Assembly (NCBI GenBank): GCA_035236585.1
Contig: CP141132.1
Span: 56,455,880 to 56,519,879, forward strand
DNA length: 64,000 nucleotides
Origin: Warburgia ugandensis
Taxonomy: Eukaryota; Streptophyta; Magnoliopsida; Canellales; Canellaceae
Direction: 5' to 3'
In this document: positions 44,341 to 56,285 of the stretch, piece after piece
Layout: each line of letters begins with the position of its first letter
Numbering within the stretch: position 1 is the first letter of the stretch
Program-made: the position numbers and the translations under genes
The notes under the pieces: generated by a model
Seen by the model: the letters and a program-made list of their open reading frames with translations, nothing else
What the model was told of the DNA's origin: nothing
Database searches by the model: none

Positions 44341-46934
44341 TGTAATGACTCCAATTTTGTAACATTTAAAATCCTAAGTTAGTAATGAAAAGTTCAGTTT
44401 TTGAAGATAAGGGCATTTTGGTCATTTCACTAGTTACCTTGACTGAACTAAGAAATTTGGTCCTAAAAATGATACCATTAGGTGCGTATTAGAAAAAGGA
44501 ATCCAACAAGACCAAAATCACCCAAAACAGAGTTAAAATGAGCAAGTTATGGCCCTTTGAAGTTCAGGGGCAAAAATGTAATTTTTAATAAAAAACGGAT
44601 TTAGCCTGCAAAACACAGGAGCCCGTTTTGATACGAGCACCCTTCATCTTCAACCCCCTAGAGGGTTCTAGAACGGCGGTGATTGGAGGAGAAATCACCG
44701 CCATTCTGGAGGTTTCTCCACTGCCATTCAAGGGCGGTGAGAGCCCCCTCCAGAACCCTCTTATAGCTCTATAAATAGAGCTCTTGGGCGCCTCTAATGG
44801 CAGCCCAAAAGCGTGAAGAAAACCTATTTTGGAGAAGCAACCAAGAGGAGAAAAACCCAGCAATGAGCCAGGTACACTCAAGATCCCTCAAAACCCGTCT
44901 TCACAGTAGTCCTAGGCTCAGTTTTCCTAAGTTTTTGCATGAAAAATCATGGAAAATAGAGCCCTGGAGAGTCACCAAGGACCCAGGGGGCGTTCCCTGG
45001 GCCGCACTGGGTCGAACCAAGGTGTCCTGAGGACGCCCCGGTCCCCCAACGAGCAAAATGCTCCTTACCGCACAGGACACGTCGACCGCATTTGAAGAGA
45101 ACCAAACGAGCGCGTCCGTGGACGCGCCCGCAAAATGAAAAACTGGGCAGAAAGTTCAGCGTGTCTACAGACGTGCCCACTGAGGCTCATGCCGCAGATG
45201 CGCAATGCACTAGCAATTCAGGTTTTTTCGCTTCTTAAGGCAGCTAAGGTGCATGCCACTGACGCGCGCTAGCATTCCGCCTTTTCACTCTTAAGGTCCT
45301 TATGTATGTGTGACACTAAAAAGCTTATAACTTGAGATCTAGAGCTCCGATTGAGGTGCCCTAAAAGGCGTTGTGTCCATGTCGATGACGCGGACACACC
45401 CAAACTATAAAATCCCTAATCAAGGTCCAATCAAAGGTAAGCATGACCCTTAGAATAGGATGGTGGCGCGTGGCCGCTAGACCTTTGGAAAACTGATGAT
45501 ACCAAGGCCCAATTAGGACCTTAGGACACCCATAGGCATAGGGATGGACCCTTAATGCCTAAGTAATAAGACCAACTACTCTAAAACCCATAAAAGATAG
45601 GTCAAACTAACCTTGATTCCCCAAACCATGTTCAGGAGCGTACGAGGACAAAGGGGTTAACGTGACCTAGCCAGGTAGGTGCTCTATCACTACTAGATTC
45701 TTTTAAAAGAACTATAATTGTTTTGAGAATACATGTTTAAGTATATGACTTAATTCAGCATACATGTGATAAATGTTTTATGCATAGACATGTTTTGTAA
45801 ATACGTTATGCATAGATATGTTTTGTAAACAATTGCATACATTGCATGATTTGTGAGCATTAGGTTCTTGCAAAAATTGCATGTCCTTGAGGGTTACCAA
45901 AAGACGTTGGAGTGCCGAGGGCCAGGCAGTTGTGAGGGACCTGAAGAGGACAGGTTTTGGAAAAAGAGGTTTTCTCTTGTTTGATCTGATTATGATTTGG
46001 GCTGATAAGCTCGTGGGCGTTATGCCGAGAGGTTTGGGTTGGCCTCCAGCCTCTACCACTATTAGGTGGATGGGTACCATGCCCAAAAAGGGCAACGTCC
46101 CTGCTTCGACTGCATGTGGTACAGGGGGCTACCACTGGTGTCACGGCACTGGGTCGAAGTGTCATATGTCCCATGGAGGCATATGACCCTGTGTCCTCAG
46201 GTACCCGGGGACCACACGGCAGCGAGGTCGTGGGCATAGTTGGACCCTATGGTTTGAGGATTTATTTGCATTGCATGTGGCATGACATGAGGTTGGTCGA
46301 CCATACCATGATAGATATCCATGAGTTGGATTCAATGAAGCATCTTATGCATATCATAATGTTATGATATATATATATATATGATACTTTCGATTTGGAT
46401 TATGTGATCTTTTAAGTCGTTAGTATTTCGGTTTGACAATGGTTTTGAGCATGAGTATTCAACCATGCACATATTTTGAAAGAGCATATGATTTTAAACA
46501 TCTCAAGTATTATAAAACTAGTAGTGATGGACTCCTACTGAGTATAGTATATACTCACCCTATCCTTAACAATTTTTAGGATAATTCCATCCACGAGTAG
46601 AGGACATCTATGTTATTGCTACAAGCAAGTGAATAAAAAAGGAAACAATTATACATGTAAGTAAATTCTCAACCCTTTGGACATGTATTTGTATTTATTT
46701 ACAGTTGGGCTATGTGCTGTGACTGGATAGATCTGGGGAAAAAAAATTATGATTTCTAAAGCTTTTCAAAAACTACCTTGGTTGTTGTGAAAGCAAATGA
46801 CACTCGGGGTTGTCAAATTGAGTTTCAAAATAAAAGACTTTTCCGCTGCACTGCATTATTTTTCAAATAGGGATCTCGCCTTAGGAATTTAGATTTTTCA
46901 TTTAAAAATGCACGAGAAAACCCGGGTCGTCACA
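44341..46934 (+). mobile_element. Solo LTR 2, inserted in D 5' LTR
   Basis: This 2,594-bp sequence starts TGTAATGACTCC and ends GGGTCGTCACA, flanked by CCGCC at 44336-44340 and 46935-46939. It has no internal region. Its family differs from solo LTR 1 but shares gatgacgcggac (about 45390). A TATA box, TATAAATA (44770-44777), sits inside the near-palindrome AGCTCTATAAATAGAGCT. GC-rich stretches at 44980-45300 and 46010-46260 hold frames of up to 125 codons that overlap each other on both strands and have no family resemblance. Confidence 0.88.
44770..44777 (+). promoter_or_regulatory. Candidate TATA box in solo LTR 2
   Basis: TATAAATA lies about 430 bp into the LTR, centred in the inverted repeat AGCTCTAT-AA-ATAGAGCT. 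It is a strong match to the plant consensus. Confidence 0.6.
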
Positions 46935-49145
46935 CCGCCGCTTCCCGTCGACACCATAACGGGAGACTTGACATCCGTCCCATAGAAAGGCCCAGACTGG
47001 TAGTGTGGACTATCCATGTTACCAAACCCCTACCAAAAGCCATTTGTGGGCAGGTGTCTATCATATCACAATCATATTACAAATCTTGGAGGGTGGGTGG
47101 CCGGTGCTACTCCCTCCTAGCATGATATCCACTGGGTGAAAGCACCCGTCATAAAACCCAAAATACAAAAAACACGTATCTCCAAAACTAGGAGCACTCG
47201 TGGTTCACAATCCCCAAGGCACGCCCCTCATCCCGAGGTTTGCCTCTAAAAAGACCAACCACTAAGCCTCCACTTTCCTTATGAAAACCCATCCATTTCA
47301 GTGGTGCAATAAAAGAGAGAATTTCTAATCATGCATAAATATGAAATATCGATCTCATGAAATCATCAATCATATTCCATTCAATACATTGTCGAAATCA
47401 AATATCAATCATAATATATAAAATTCTGAGTTTCACAATTTTTTGACTAATTTAAACAATGCAATTTAAATCATAGTCAATCATGATGCTATGATGATGC
47501 AAGGTTTTAAAATCAAAACAAAACATTAAATGTCGTCACCTACCTGGATGTGAGATCACTCAACTCGAGTGTATAATCCCCTTATCTTATATGTTCCGAT
47601 GTACCTGTCAATACTACAATACTATTTGATGTTATTCATTTCATCATAAGGAAATCTATGGTGACCCAACCATTGGATCATCCTCTAAGATCTTTAATTA
47701 TGATTTGGTTCTTAACTTTAGTCCCATCTCATATTCATCTGTTCGTTTTTGTGTGTATCTAATGTTTATCCCTAAATTTAACGATCAGATCATCCTCAAA
47801 TCAACAATTTCCCAAGATCTTGGTTAGCTCAATGGTCTAGATCAATTGATAGTGTAATTACATCTAATTTACTCTTTTTTCCCTTAGTATCATATATTTT
47901 CTATTTGTTCAAGTTCTAGGGCCTGATCGCCCTTTGATCGACCGGATCTAAGTTATTAGATACTATTTTATAATCTTTCTAAATTAAAAGTGGTCAATGG
48001 TAAGTTTTTAAGTTAAATCTAGGTGTGCATCGTCAAGATGATCGCAATGGATGTTTTCGATTGTGATTTGGACCTTTGTAACTCTCAAAATCAAGTTTTT
48101 TGTAAAAATACTTCATAAATTAATATTATTAATTTATAAGGGTTCGGGCGGTGCATTTGCACTAGTTTATACTGGCGACCTAGGTTTACACTGGGTTACA
48201 CTGGCGTGACTCAGAAACCAGCGCCAGGGAAGACGGTCGGAGTTCGATCGTCACTGATGACCCCACAGGTGTCCAAATTTCACTATTTTTGCACCATTTT
48301 TCTCAGAATTTCATGTATTTTTCATTTTCAACACTCCTTTGGCTTGATTTTTCCAAAAACTATGGTTTTTACTCAATTTTTTTCATGTTCCTAAAATTTT
48401 CCTACGTACTGTTCTTGTCTATTTTCGGTGCCATCTACCGTTGGATTTTTCTCAAACTTAGAGGGTTTGTTCTTAGGTTCCTTATGCACTGGATGGACGG
48501 TCCAATCTTTGTTTTAGTGATGTTTTATCAACCTATTTACATTCCAATAGTAGCATATACAAATTTCCAATAGTAGCGTATACAAATTCATGCACGCCAT
48601 TGATGTATATACCACACATGTAAAGAGGGATTAGAGGGTTGGGCCTTACCTCGATCAGCTGGGCGGTTATTGACATTGCCGGATCTCTAGTTACAGGAAA
48701 AACATGATTTTGCAGAGGTTAAGGTTTATGAAAAGGGCGCGATGGAGAAGATGACAAGAGGAGCAGACTTAGGGAGAGAGATCATGCTTGGGGAGGAAGG
48801 GAAACTCCTCCCTTATACGCCTTGCCTCTAACAATTTTTTTGGCAAAATCGTTGGATCTAATAAGGGGGAATGGAAGGGGTGTTGTGATCAAAATAGCCC
48901 CTGCAATTCGGGCCCCTCGAAATTACCAAACTACTCTTACAACTTCAATGGCTCATAACTTCTTTGTTTGAGCTCTGTTTTTTGCGTTCTTTATATCGTT
49001 GGAATCTTATCAATGTATACTTTCTAGTTTTTAAGTTTTCAGAACCCATTTCTATGCATAAATTTTTTTAATTTAATTAATTTATTTTTATCACAATTTA
49101 AGATTAAAATTGAGGATATTACAATTCTACACCCCAACCTAAGTG

Positions 49146-49165
49146 AAACATTGTCCTCAATGTTT
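49146..49165 (-). promoter_or_regulatory. Conserved 8-bp hairpin (element E)
   Basis: On the minus strand this reads AAACATTGAGGACAATGTTT, identical to A, B and C. It is followed by CACTTAGGTTGGGGTGTAG. D landed about 20 bp downstream of it. Confidence 0.65.
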
Positions 49166-49296
49166 TAAAAAAATAGGATGATGATAATGCATTGAGAAAG
49201 AAAAAAATAGGAGATGTAGAAAAGGAAAGTTCTAAAAAACAATGGCACATAATTATTACAAAAAAAAAATTTCAAAAAATTTATATGGTTTGAAGC

Positions 49297-50976
49297 TTCC
49301 TTGGGACCCATACAAAATGGCTAGGATAGACCTCTAAAAAGGAGTGGTGTACAAATTTATCTTGTAATTTTGAATTTTCTTTTTTAACACTTGGCAAGGT
49401 ATGAAATATATCTGCAGGCTACTTATCATAATTAGAGGCAATCTTGGGAGCTTAATGTAGCCTTTGGGAAAATGAAGCAAGGATGTCATATGGCTTACTG
49501 GGTGAGATGTTTTCCTTATCAATAAATTTATCTCTTTTTCTAATAGGTTCCAGTACTATCCTAGCCTTTTTAGGATCAGATTTCTCAATTATTTTACCAC
49601 TATGAAGAACAATAACTGCCTTTATTTGTTCCATGTTTTTAATTGAAGAATTAATCTCACATACCACATCCACATCATCAGGGTTTTCATTTGATGGGAT
49701 AGGATATTGCCCTTTTTCAATGGTCTGCAACATTTGAGATATCATGTCCTTTAATTCAATTATGGATTGTGTAGTCTCGTTTAATTAGGATTCAATTTGA
49801 GCATTTGTCTTCTCTTGGTTTTGCATGAATTGAAGAAAATTATCCTCCACTTCCCTCTAATACAGAGTAAGGTAAGGTCCAGGAGTAAGTAGTTATTGAT
49901 TTAGGTGATAGGGTTAGTATTAGGCCTTACGTGAGACATTAACATTATATCCATTTCTCCAACTAAAAGCAGGATGATTACTCCAGTTAGGTTTATATGT
50001 ATCTAAAGATGGCATAGAAGGTCACTCATAACAATGTGCTTGTTCATGACGTACATCCTGAAATGTAGGAATGGTGGGACATTCCTGAGTGAGGTGTGTA
50101 TTACTTTCACAAATATCACACACTTGTTCAACTTTCTTGGAGGAATTTTTTTTTTTTTTTTCCATTTCCATGGCCTAAATAGTTCTAGCTAGGGATGCTG
50201 TTTTAATATTCATATCATCTTATTAAGTCATGACATATATTCCTCCCCTAGCGTTTGTGGGGGTAGACTTGGGATTGTTTGGGTAACCTCCTTTTTTCAA
50301 ACCAATCAAAGTTTGTACAATCTCTGCTAGCCATTCCAAATACTCTTGCGTCTCATTTGGTTATTTATTTAAGAAATTGCCATTGGAGATCATTTCAACA
50401 AATTGGTGCATATTAGAATTAAGTCCTTCATAAAAGAAGCTAATGATATGCCAAGGTTCATATCCATTATGTGAATAAATTAACAATAATTCTTTGAATC
50501 TTTTTCTTTAAAGAAAAAGGAAAAAGGTTGAGTCTTACCATATCTAATCCAATGCTTTATGTTTGTTGGGTCATTAAGGACTCTCACTTTCCAACATTTT
50601 GAGGTAAAATTATACATGAAAGTGTGCTGGTACAATTAGGCTGTAAATAGTCTCTTAATGTTCTCCCATGAGGATTTTGAGTATGCTAATTATCCTCATG
50701 TACTCTGTTTTAATCCAATTCCTTGTTATAATTCCTTCTCCCATTTTCAGGTGGTGGAGAATGATTCCTCCATGAATGTATATTATCATTAAATAGAAGT
50801 GGAGGATCATCAACATCAAATAGAGGATAATTCATCCATGAGAAAATATCATCGTTATACATGAGGAGAGGTGGTTCATCATCATTAATGAGGGAATCGT
50901 TCCTCCATGGGAAAATATCATCTTTGTTAATGCTAGGGTGTAGATTACCCATTTGATTAGTGTTTAGATTATTCAT
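49297..50976 (-). pseudogene. gag: Element E gag pseudogene (gag-only, with tail)
   Basis: The likely start is ATG at + 50974-50976 (MNNLNTNQMGN). The N-terminus holds three imperfect acidic repeats: KDDIFPWRND, NDDIFSWMNY and NDNIHSWRNH, joined by DEPPLL/DDPPLLF linkers (50930-50770). The capsid-like domain (about 50640-50130) is broken. The zinc knuckle at 50079-50120 is intact, CDICESNTHLTQEC (CX2CX4HX4C). The linker and coiled coil (49860-49452) include EINSSIKNMEQIKAVIVLHS, matching A. The tail KLQDKF and PSHFVWVPRKLQTI ends in TAA, at the same place as in A. No protease or RT follows. Confidence 0.75.
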
Positions 50977-51690
50977 TGAAGGCAACTGATCATGTTATTT
51001 ATTTTTATTTTGGTTTTTCATTTTTGTTATTTTTTTGGAAGAAAATTAAATTAAATGATGCAATCAAATGTATAAAATGATGCACAAACAATGAACATAA
51101 TAATAAAATCCCTAAGGCTAATAAGCTAAAATGTTTTGATTTTCTTAAATTTATGTGGGAGAGAAGATTTTATATTACCTAATCTAATACTCCTCTCTTT
51201 TAAACTTGTCCCACCATTTACTAGTTAGATCCTAACCTAGCCATCACACCCTCCTTAGCTAGTTGTAGGTAGTTTGGGTCATAGAATGTGTTAGCAGAGC
51301 TAGTCATTTAAATACCAGTGTAGTTAGTTAGATAGGGTCCATCGGAGTGGCAATGGCTCACCTCCTTCGAAGAGGGTCATACGAGCATGTGATGGCCTCT
51401 ATAGGTCTTTTCTAATTAATTTTAAATTAATTTGGAAGGTTGGTTTACTCATTTGTAGTGATTATCCTGGGTGGGTCAAGAGGTGGTGATGAAATCCTTT
51501 CCATACTCCATGAAAGTTTTATCAACATATAAATCACCTTAAAATGATAATCATGCACTAAAATGTAATTAAAAATAATAAACTAATGCAAACCTCAAAA
51601 TGCAACAGTCATTGAGTGTGCTATCTATATGCAATTGTACTACCAATCAATGCAAAGTTATCCTAAATATGAAAACCTAATCCAGAAATT
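50977..51690 (-). other. Element E leader, partial
   Basis: It is homologous in reverse to A 3230-4050 and C 17140-17950: 'tagctaaggag', 'gacccaccc', and (minus) 'ggattaggttttca' near 51675. There is no (GA)n array at the A position. The leader stops about 50 bases short of where the paired arms would be, because the sequence changes to the F LTR at about 51690-51725. Confidence 0.65.
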
Positions 51691-53534
51691 ATGAGTTGAT
51701 AAGATCTTCTCGTACACTAAATTACTCAGATCAAGGAGGATCTGGAGTGATTTGAGTAGAAATGATGAATTTTGAGCAATAAGTGATGGATTATGTTATA
51801 TGTGGTCGTGTACAGGTGTATCAGATCCTACTAAATTGCTAGGCGGCACACCCAAGAGATTTAGTTGTTACTGAGGTAGGTGATGACATTTAATGTTGAT
51901 ATATTTTGCATAAAACCCATGGATGTTCATTTGATGATTTCACATGTATCGATGATTTGATGCATGCCTATTTGACTTTATGATATTGAGACTATTACTG
52001 AGCATTTATGTTTATACTTATGCACAATTGTCCTCATTTACATGTTTTCCATGAACTCATGCTATTTGGATATCACAATGCTTTGATTTATTTATTTTAC
52101 TAGAATTATTTATCCATTTTTTTATTGAGGAGGCTTGGTAGTTTGTCCTTAAGAGACTAACCATGTGATGAGGGTATTGCTCTAGGATGGCTCGTGCATC
52201 AGACATGATTTTAATATGTTAAGCATAGATTTATGATGAGTGGTCTCACCTAGTGGACGTCGTGCTAGGAAGGTTGTAATGTTGGTCAGCCATTGTTTAA
52301 CTTTATGAGATGATAGACACCTACCCCTATGATGGGAAAATCTCATAGGGAGTGGTATTATGGGTAGACCACACTAAGCATCTGATCGGCCCCCATGCAT
52401 GACGGACATTAGTCTCCCATTTTGGTGTTGATGGGGAGCGGCAGTTGATAGACCCCGAATTTGGTTACATTGTAGCATGTTGATCTATATGTTTGTTTGG
52501 TATGCATGCAGCATTATGATTATTGTTGGGATTGATATATCTGTATGTATTCATGGCTTGACAATGAGTTGAGGATTGGTATGAGTACTCATGACCAGAT
52601 GTGAGAGTGTGTTATACACTTGAGGAACATGGGTGGATTGCTTGCCCTTCTATTCTTGATATACACTTGTGTTTTGATGTGATGGACTTACTTATACTTG
52701 GCACTATCATATTTATGAGCCATTTATATTATGTTATGCATGTCATATTGATTTGACTCATGTGATTCTTATGATTTGTATGAGATCTTACTTACCATAC
52801 TGAATTCTGGTTTTGACATGAATCCGATGTGGATGTTGTTCTTGTTTATGAGACTTGGCTATTTAGTTTTTATACTATTATTACATCCATGTGTTTTATT
52901 ATGAGATCGTGTGTTTTATCCATCACACTACCGGTATCCATTTATTGAATATTAAATGTATATGTACCTACACAAGTAATAGCTTGCTGAGCCATTGCTG
53001 TTTTTCTTGTAATGCCTTAGATATAAAGTTAGACCCAGGAAGAGAAAATAGGTGGAGGATCACGAAAGGTGGTGGGGATCACCAGAGCATTTTGAGACTA
53101 TCATCCAATGCATGTAGTTTATTTGACATAATTTTGGACCAGTATATGGGCTATATATATATAAATGTTCCCTTATACATATCCTAGACTTGTAGACCTA
53201 GCCTTATAGATGGATGTTGAATCATGATGGAAAAACCCTAGTCCTTGATGATTTCAGCATTTTTAATATTATTACTTATGATTTCTAACGTGATTCTTAT
53301 GCAGTTAGATGTGACACGTCTTCTGTTGTGTGCTGATATCATTTCTTTGTATTCATTGTTATTGTGTCCTCTTGTGGATCATTGACACCTTGAGGTTTAC
53401 AAGAAAAGTGTTTTTACTTATATTTTTCTATATTTTTAAAATAATTTTATTTTATTGATATTTGAAAAAGGATCTTGCCTATTTTATATTTACAATATAT
53501 ATGTATTTAGTGTTTGAAAATTTGGGGCATCACA
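51690..53534 (+). repeat. Element F 5' LTR, 5'-truncated
   Basis: It matches the 3' LTR from about 61385 to 62999: 'aaggaggatctggagtgatt', 'gatagacacctacccc', 'gtacctacacaagtaatagc'. It continues to the true LTR end GGGGCATCACA at 53534. The junction with E is at about 51690-51725. Short frames inside (for example 52891-53187) lack any family motif. Confidence 0.75.
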
Positions 53535-53537
53535 AAT

Positions 53538-53553
53538 TGATATCAGAGCCCAG
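53538..53553 (+). promoter_or_regulatory. Primer binding site of element F (tRNA-Met initiator)
   Basis: TGATATCAGAGCCCAG lies three bases after the LTR end. It matches TGGTATCAGAGCC with one G-to-A change. Confidence 0.85.
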
Positions 53554-53661
53554 TCTACTCCATCATGACCATATCAATGAGCCCACTTAAGTGTTATAGC
53601 CCATAAACTTATTGTCAGATATGAGTTGGAGTGAGAATTTACTTTATATTATATTGGTGTT

Positions 53662-56285
53662 ATGGCAAATGGCTCTTTAAAGGAGGACGAGATCCACCCC
53701 CACCCCACCTGTTACCACCCATGCCAAGTCTTTAGGACAGAGGGAGCGGGTATCGAATATAGTAGCCTAGCTAATACTAAGATGACCCGAGTTTTCATAT
53801 GCATTTTAAATACAAAACTAATTCCTAAGGCGGGATTGATCCCTATTGGAAAATAAATTTTAGAAAAACAATGCAGTGCAGTAGAAGAATCTTCTTATTT
53901 TAAGTTCATTTCAAAAACCTTGAGTGTCATTTACTTCCAATAAAATAGTTAAGAATTTTTTATATATATAAAACTAAAACAAAAATACATGCATCCTAGA
54001 TCTAACCAATCACAGCTCGTAGTCCAACTGTAATAACTACGTGTACATGTCCAAAAAGGATGAGGCGTATACTTACATTGATTATAGTATATTACAATAG
54101 TATATTACGCTATTGTCTTCATCCGAATTTGCATCCACCTTTATTTTCTCTGCCTCAATTCAAATTCTTTGAAGACTTGAGATATTGTAAACAATTTACA
54201 ATATCTTAGTAAGCTTATGCTTATGTAGGTAGTTTCACACCTACTATACCAAATTTGAAATGCAATTCTAAACAATATTTCAAAAAAAATTTATGCAGTT
54301 CTAAAGAATATAATGATCAGATCAAAGGTAGGAAACATAATTGAAAACACATGTCAGCCTGAGTTTATAGTTTCATGCTAAAACATTTCAAATAATATCA
54401 ATATAAAACATGCACAATTTTAAATATATATATTCTTCAACTACTTGGTAAACTCACATAATTTGTAACATATAATGTATTATAAAATCACATGAATGCA
54501 TAACTCATAAATTATGTGAAAGATCCTCCACTTAACATGAAAATTCAAATTCTATAAGATCCTCAAAATATTAATTAGTTAAACTATGAATGTTGGCAAT
54601 CCTCGAATCAATAACATCATCTTTATGTGCACATATGCACCTCGGTGAGCACATCAGACAGTTCAGATCTTCCATTTGAGATGTCCTTGAGTGGGTACAA
54701 ATTAGATACACTGAATCTATTTTCACCAGTGATTTCTCAGCCAGTGAGAGCAGATCCAGCCTAGATCTAAGGGGAAAATGCTTAAAAGGGAAAAGAAGGG
54801 AGAGAAAGGGGAAGAAAGTACCTGATTTACTAGAGAGGGGTGGATTTGGGGTTTTTCGATGGTTGCAGCCATTCTTGTGGCCTATAACCCTAGGTCACCG
54901 AAAATGGTGGAATGATGGAGGTAACTAGAGGGAGAAGAAGGGGAAAGGAGAGGGAAAGAGATGGAGTTGGGGGAGAAGAGAGGGAGCGCACTAGGGAAAG
55001 GGTAAGAGATGTTTTGTTGTTAGTGATCCACCTTTCTCGCGGGCAAGTAGGATCACCTACCTATTTCTCTGGTGAAGGAGTCGGATATGGGGTGTTGTAG
55101 GGGGGTGCCTTATAAAAAATTCCCCCTCCATTTTAAACACTTTTCGATTTTAAAAACATTTAAATGGGACCCATTTTAAAATTATTAAAATGCCCCTGCA
55201 ATTAAAAATCATGTAACTTTCTTATCCAGACTCCGTTTTTAGCATTCTTAATGTTGTTGGATTCCATTTTTTGAATACAATCTAATTATTAAGGTTTCAA
55301 CATTTTATTTGGATTCTATAAAAATCTCATTCATAAAATTTTATTTTATCCTTTTTTGTAGTAAATTACATAAAATAACCTTTTAAATTTTGGGTTATTA
55401 CAGATACAGGGCTTGCTCTCGCATTTACGACAAATGATTCATGCACCACCAGAAGGACGGATAAGCTGTTAGAGAGATTTCAAAAGATGGTACCATTCTT
55501 TCATGGGGAAGGTGATGCTGAGGATGCAGAGGGATGATTATTTGAGGTTGAAAGAGCATTCAATGCTATGAAAGTTCCTACAAAGGATCAGGTATAGATA
55601 GCTACCTACCTATTGAAGGTTGAGGCAAGTTTTTGGTGGCAAACCTTTTAGAGGACTCGCTCTTCCTCCAGAGAGGCACTTACTTGGGAGGCCTTTAAGA
55701 AGGCCTTTGATGACTAGTACTTCCCACCTCATGTCTTGTAGGCAATGAAGAGGGAATTCGCCACCTTGGAGCAGTGGGATCTGACAGTTCAATAGTATCT
55801 GAACTGGTTTACTAGATTGAGGAGGTTCACACATTGCACTTTCACCTCGGATATGGAGGTTGTAGATAGATTCATTGATAGATTGATGTCCGAGTTGATG
55901 AACTAGGTGATTATTGCACATCCCGTGATGCTATGAGAGGCAGTAGATATGGCCTCGTTGTTAGAGAGAGATTTTTTTTGGACCAAAGGTGGTTCAAGCC
56001 AACCCAACAAGAGCAAGAGACCTTTTGCACAGACACATATGTAGAGGGTACCATTTCAGCAGCAAATGAGTATGCAATAGAAGGATGGGGCCAAGAAGAT
56101 GTGTAGTAGGTGCAAGGGTAGATACCCTGGACAACCATGTCCTAGGACCTACAAACAGTAGCCGCAATAGTGTCAACAACAATTTTCCTCATAAATGCAA
56201 CCATTTAGATGCTTTGGATGTGGAAGACTGTACATTTCCTTAGAGATTGTCCCATGGGTTAGAGGGAGAGACAAACAGATGACAG
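53662..56285 (+). pseudogene. gag: Element F gag pseudogene, split by solo LTR 3
   Basis: The ATG at 53662 opens a frame whose sequence parallels the start of D gag (gacgagatccacccccac). Solo LTR 3 interrupts it at 53777/55403. The Gag domain follows: KLLERFQKMVPFFHGEGDAE (about 55460), FEVERAFNAMKVPTKDQV, FWWQTF, TWEAFKKAFDD, FPPHVL, REFATLEQWDLTVQ and RFIDRLMSELMN. A damaged CCHC knuckle (CFGCG, about 56215) ends it. I count more than ten in-frame stops, nearly all TAG where D has CAG, plus TGA for CGA (about 55935). This is the clearest methylation-type decay in the window. Confidence 0.85.
53778..55402 (-). mobile_element. Solo LTR 3, reverse, inserted in F gag
   Basis: This 1,625-bp sequence reads, on the minus strand, from TGTAATAACCC (+ 55402) to CTCGGGTCATCTTA (+ 53778, TG mutated to TA). 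The flanks AATAC (53773-53777) and GATAC (55403-55407) agree at four of five bases. F gag is continuous in content on either side. Minus-strand 'actacctacataagcataagcttac' near 54200 is the chromovirus LTR block, shown here in part. Frames near 54912 are low-complexity Arg/Glu. Nothing else coding is visible. Confidence 0.75.

Larger units (their letters stand above)
34334..49123 (-). mobile_element. Element D: Tekay/Del-like chromovirus, nearly complete
   Basis: It is 14,790 bp in reverse orientation: 5' LTR 43399-49123, gag 42151-43260, pol 38769-42150 with chromodomain, and 3' LTR 34334-38719. The ATTCT duplication is perfect. Without the nested solo LTR (2.6 kb) and the 1.25-kb duplication the LTRs are about 3.13 kb each and the element about 10.9 kb. 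The primer site matches initiator tRNA-Met. Gag is intact and pol carries a moderate number of lesions, so D is younger than F and than its host E. Confidence 0.9.
43399..49123 (-). repeat. Element D 5' LTR (interrupted by solo LTR 2)
   Basis: It is 5,725 bp including the 2,594-bp solo LTR and its duplicated target, leaving about 3.13 kb. It starts (minus) TGTAATATCC at + 49123. Its inner end at + 43399 has mutated from TG to TA on the + strand. It carries the triple GGTTTACACYGG motif (48164-48204), a candidate TATA (minus, 48812-48817) and the 'gtacctacacaag' block (minus) near 43940. The hairpin after it is damaged by a small deletion near 43920. Confidence 0.87.
31600..51690 (-). mobile_element. 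Element E: Athila-like, gag-only, split by D and 5'-truncated
   Basis: On the minus strand E runs 51690 to 49124, then 34333 to 31600. It has a partial leader, gag, the conserved hairpin, a 3' noncoding region, a polypurine tract and a 3' LTR. Chromovirus D sits between 34333 and 49124 with a perfect ATTCT duplication. Like A, its Gag ends in the KLQDKF...PSHFVW tail and no pol follows. The primer site and 5' LTR are gone: sequence switches to the F LTR near 51690. Net length retained is about 5.3 kb. Confidence 0.75.

Noticed and set aside
45778-46367. Four overlapping frames of 83-125 codons on both strands
   Set aside because: All inside solo LTR 2, mutually overlapping, no motif; a GC-richer LTR stretch explains them.
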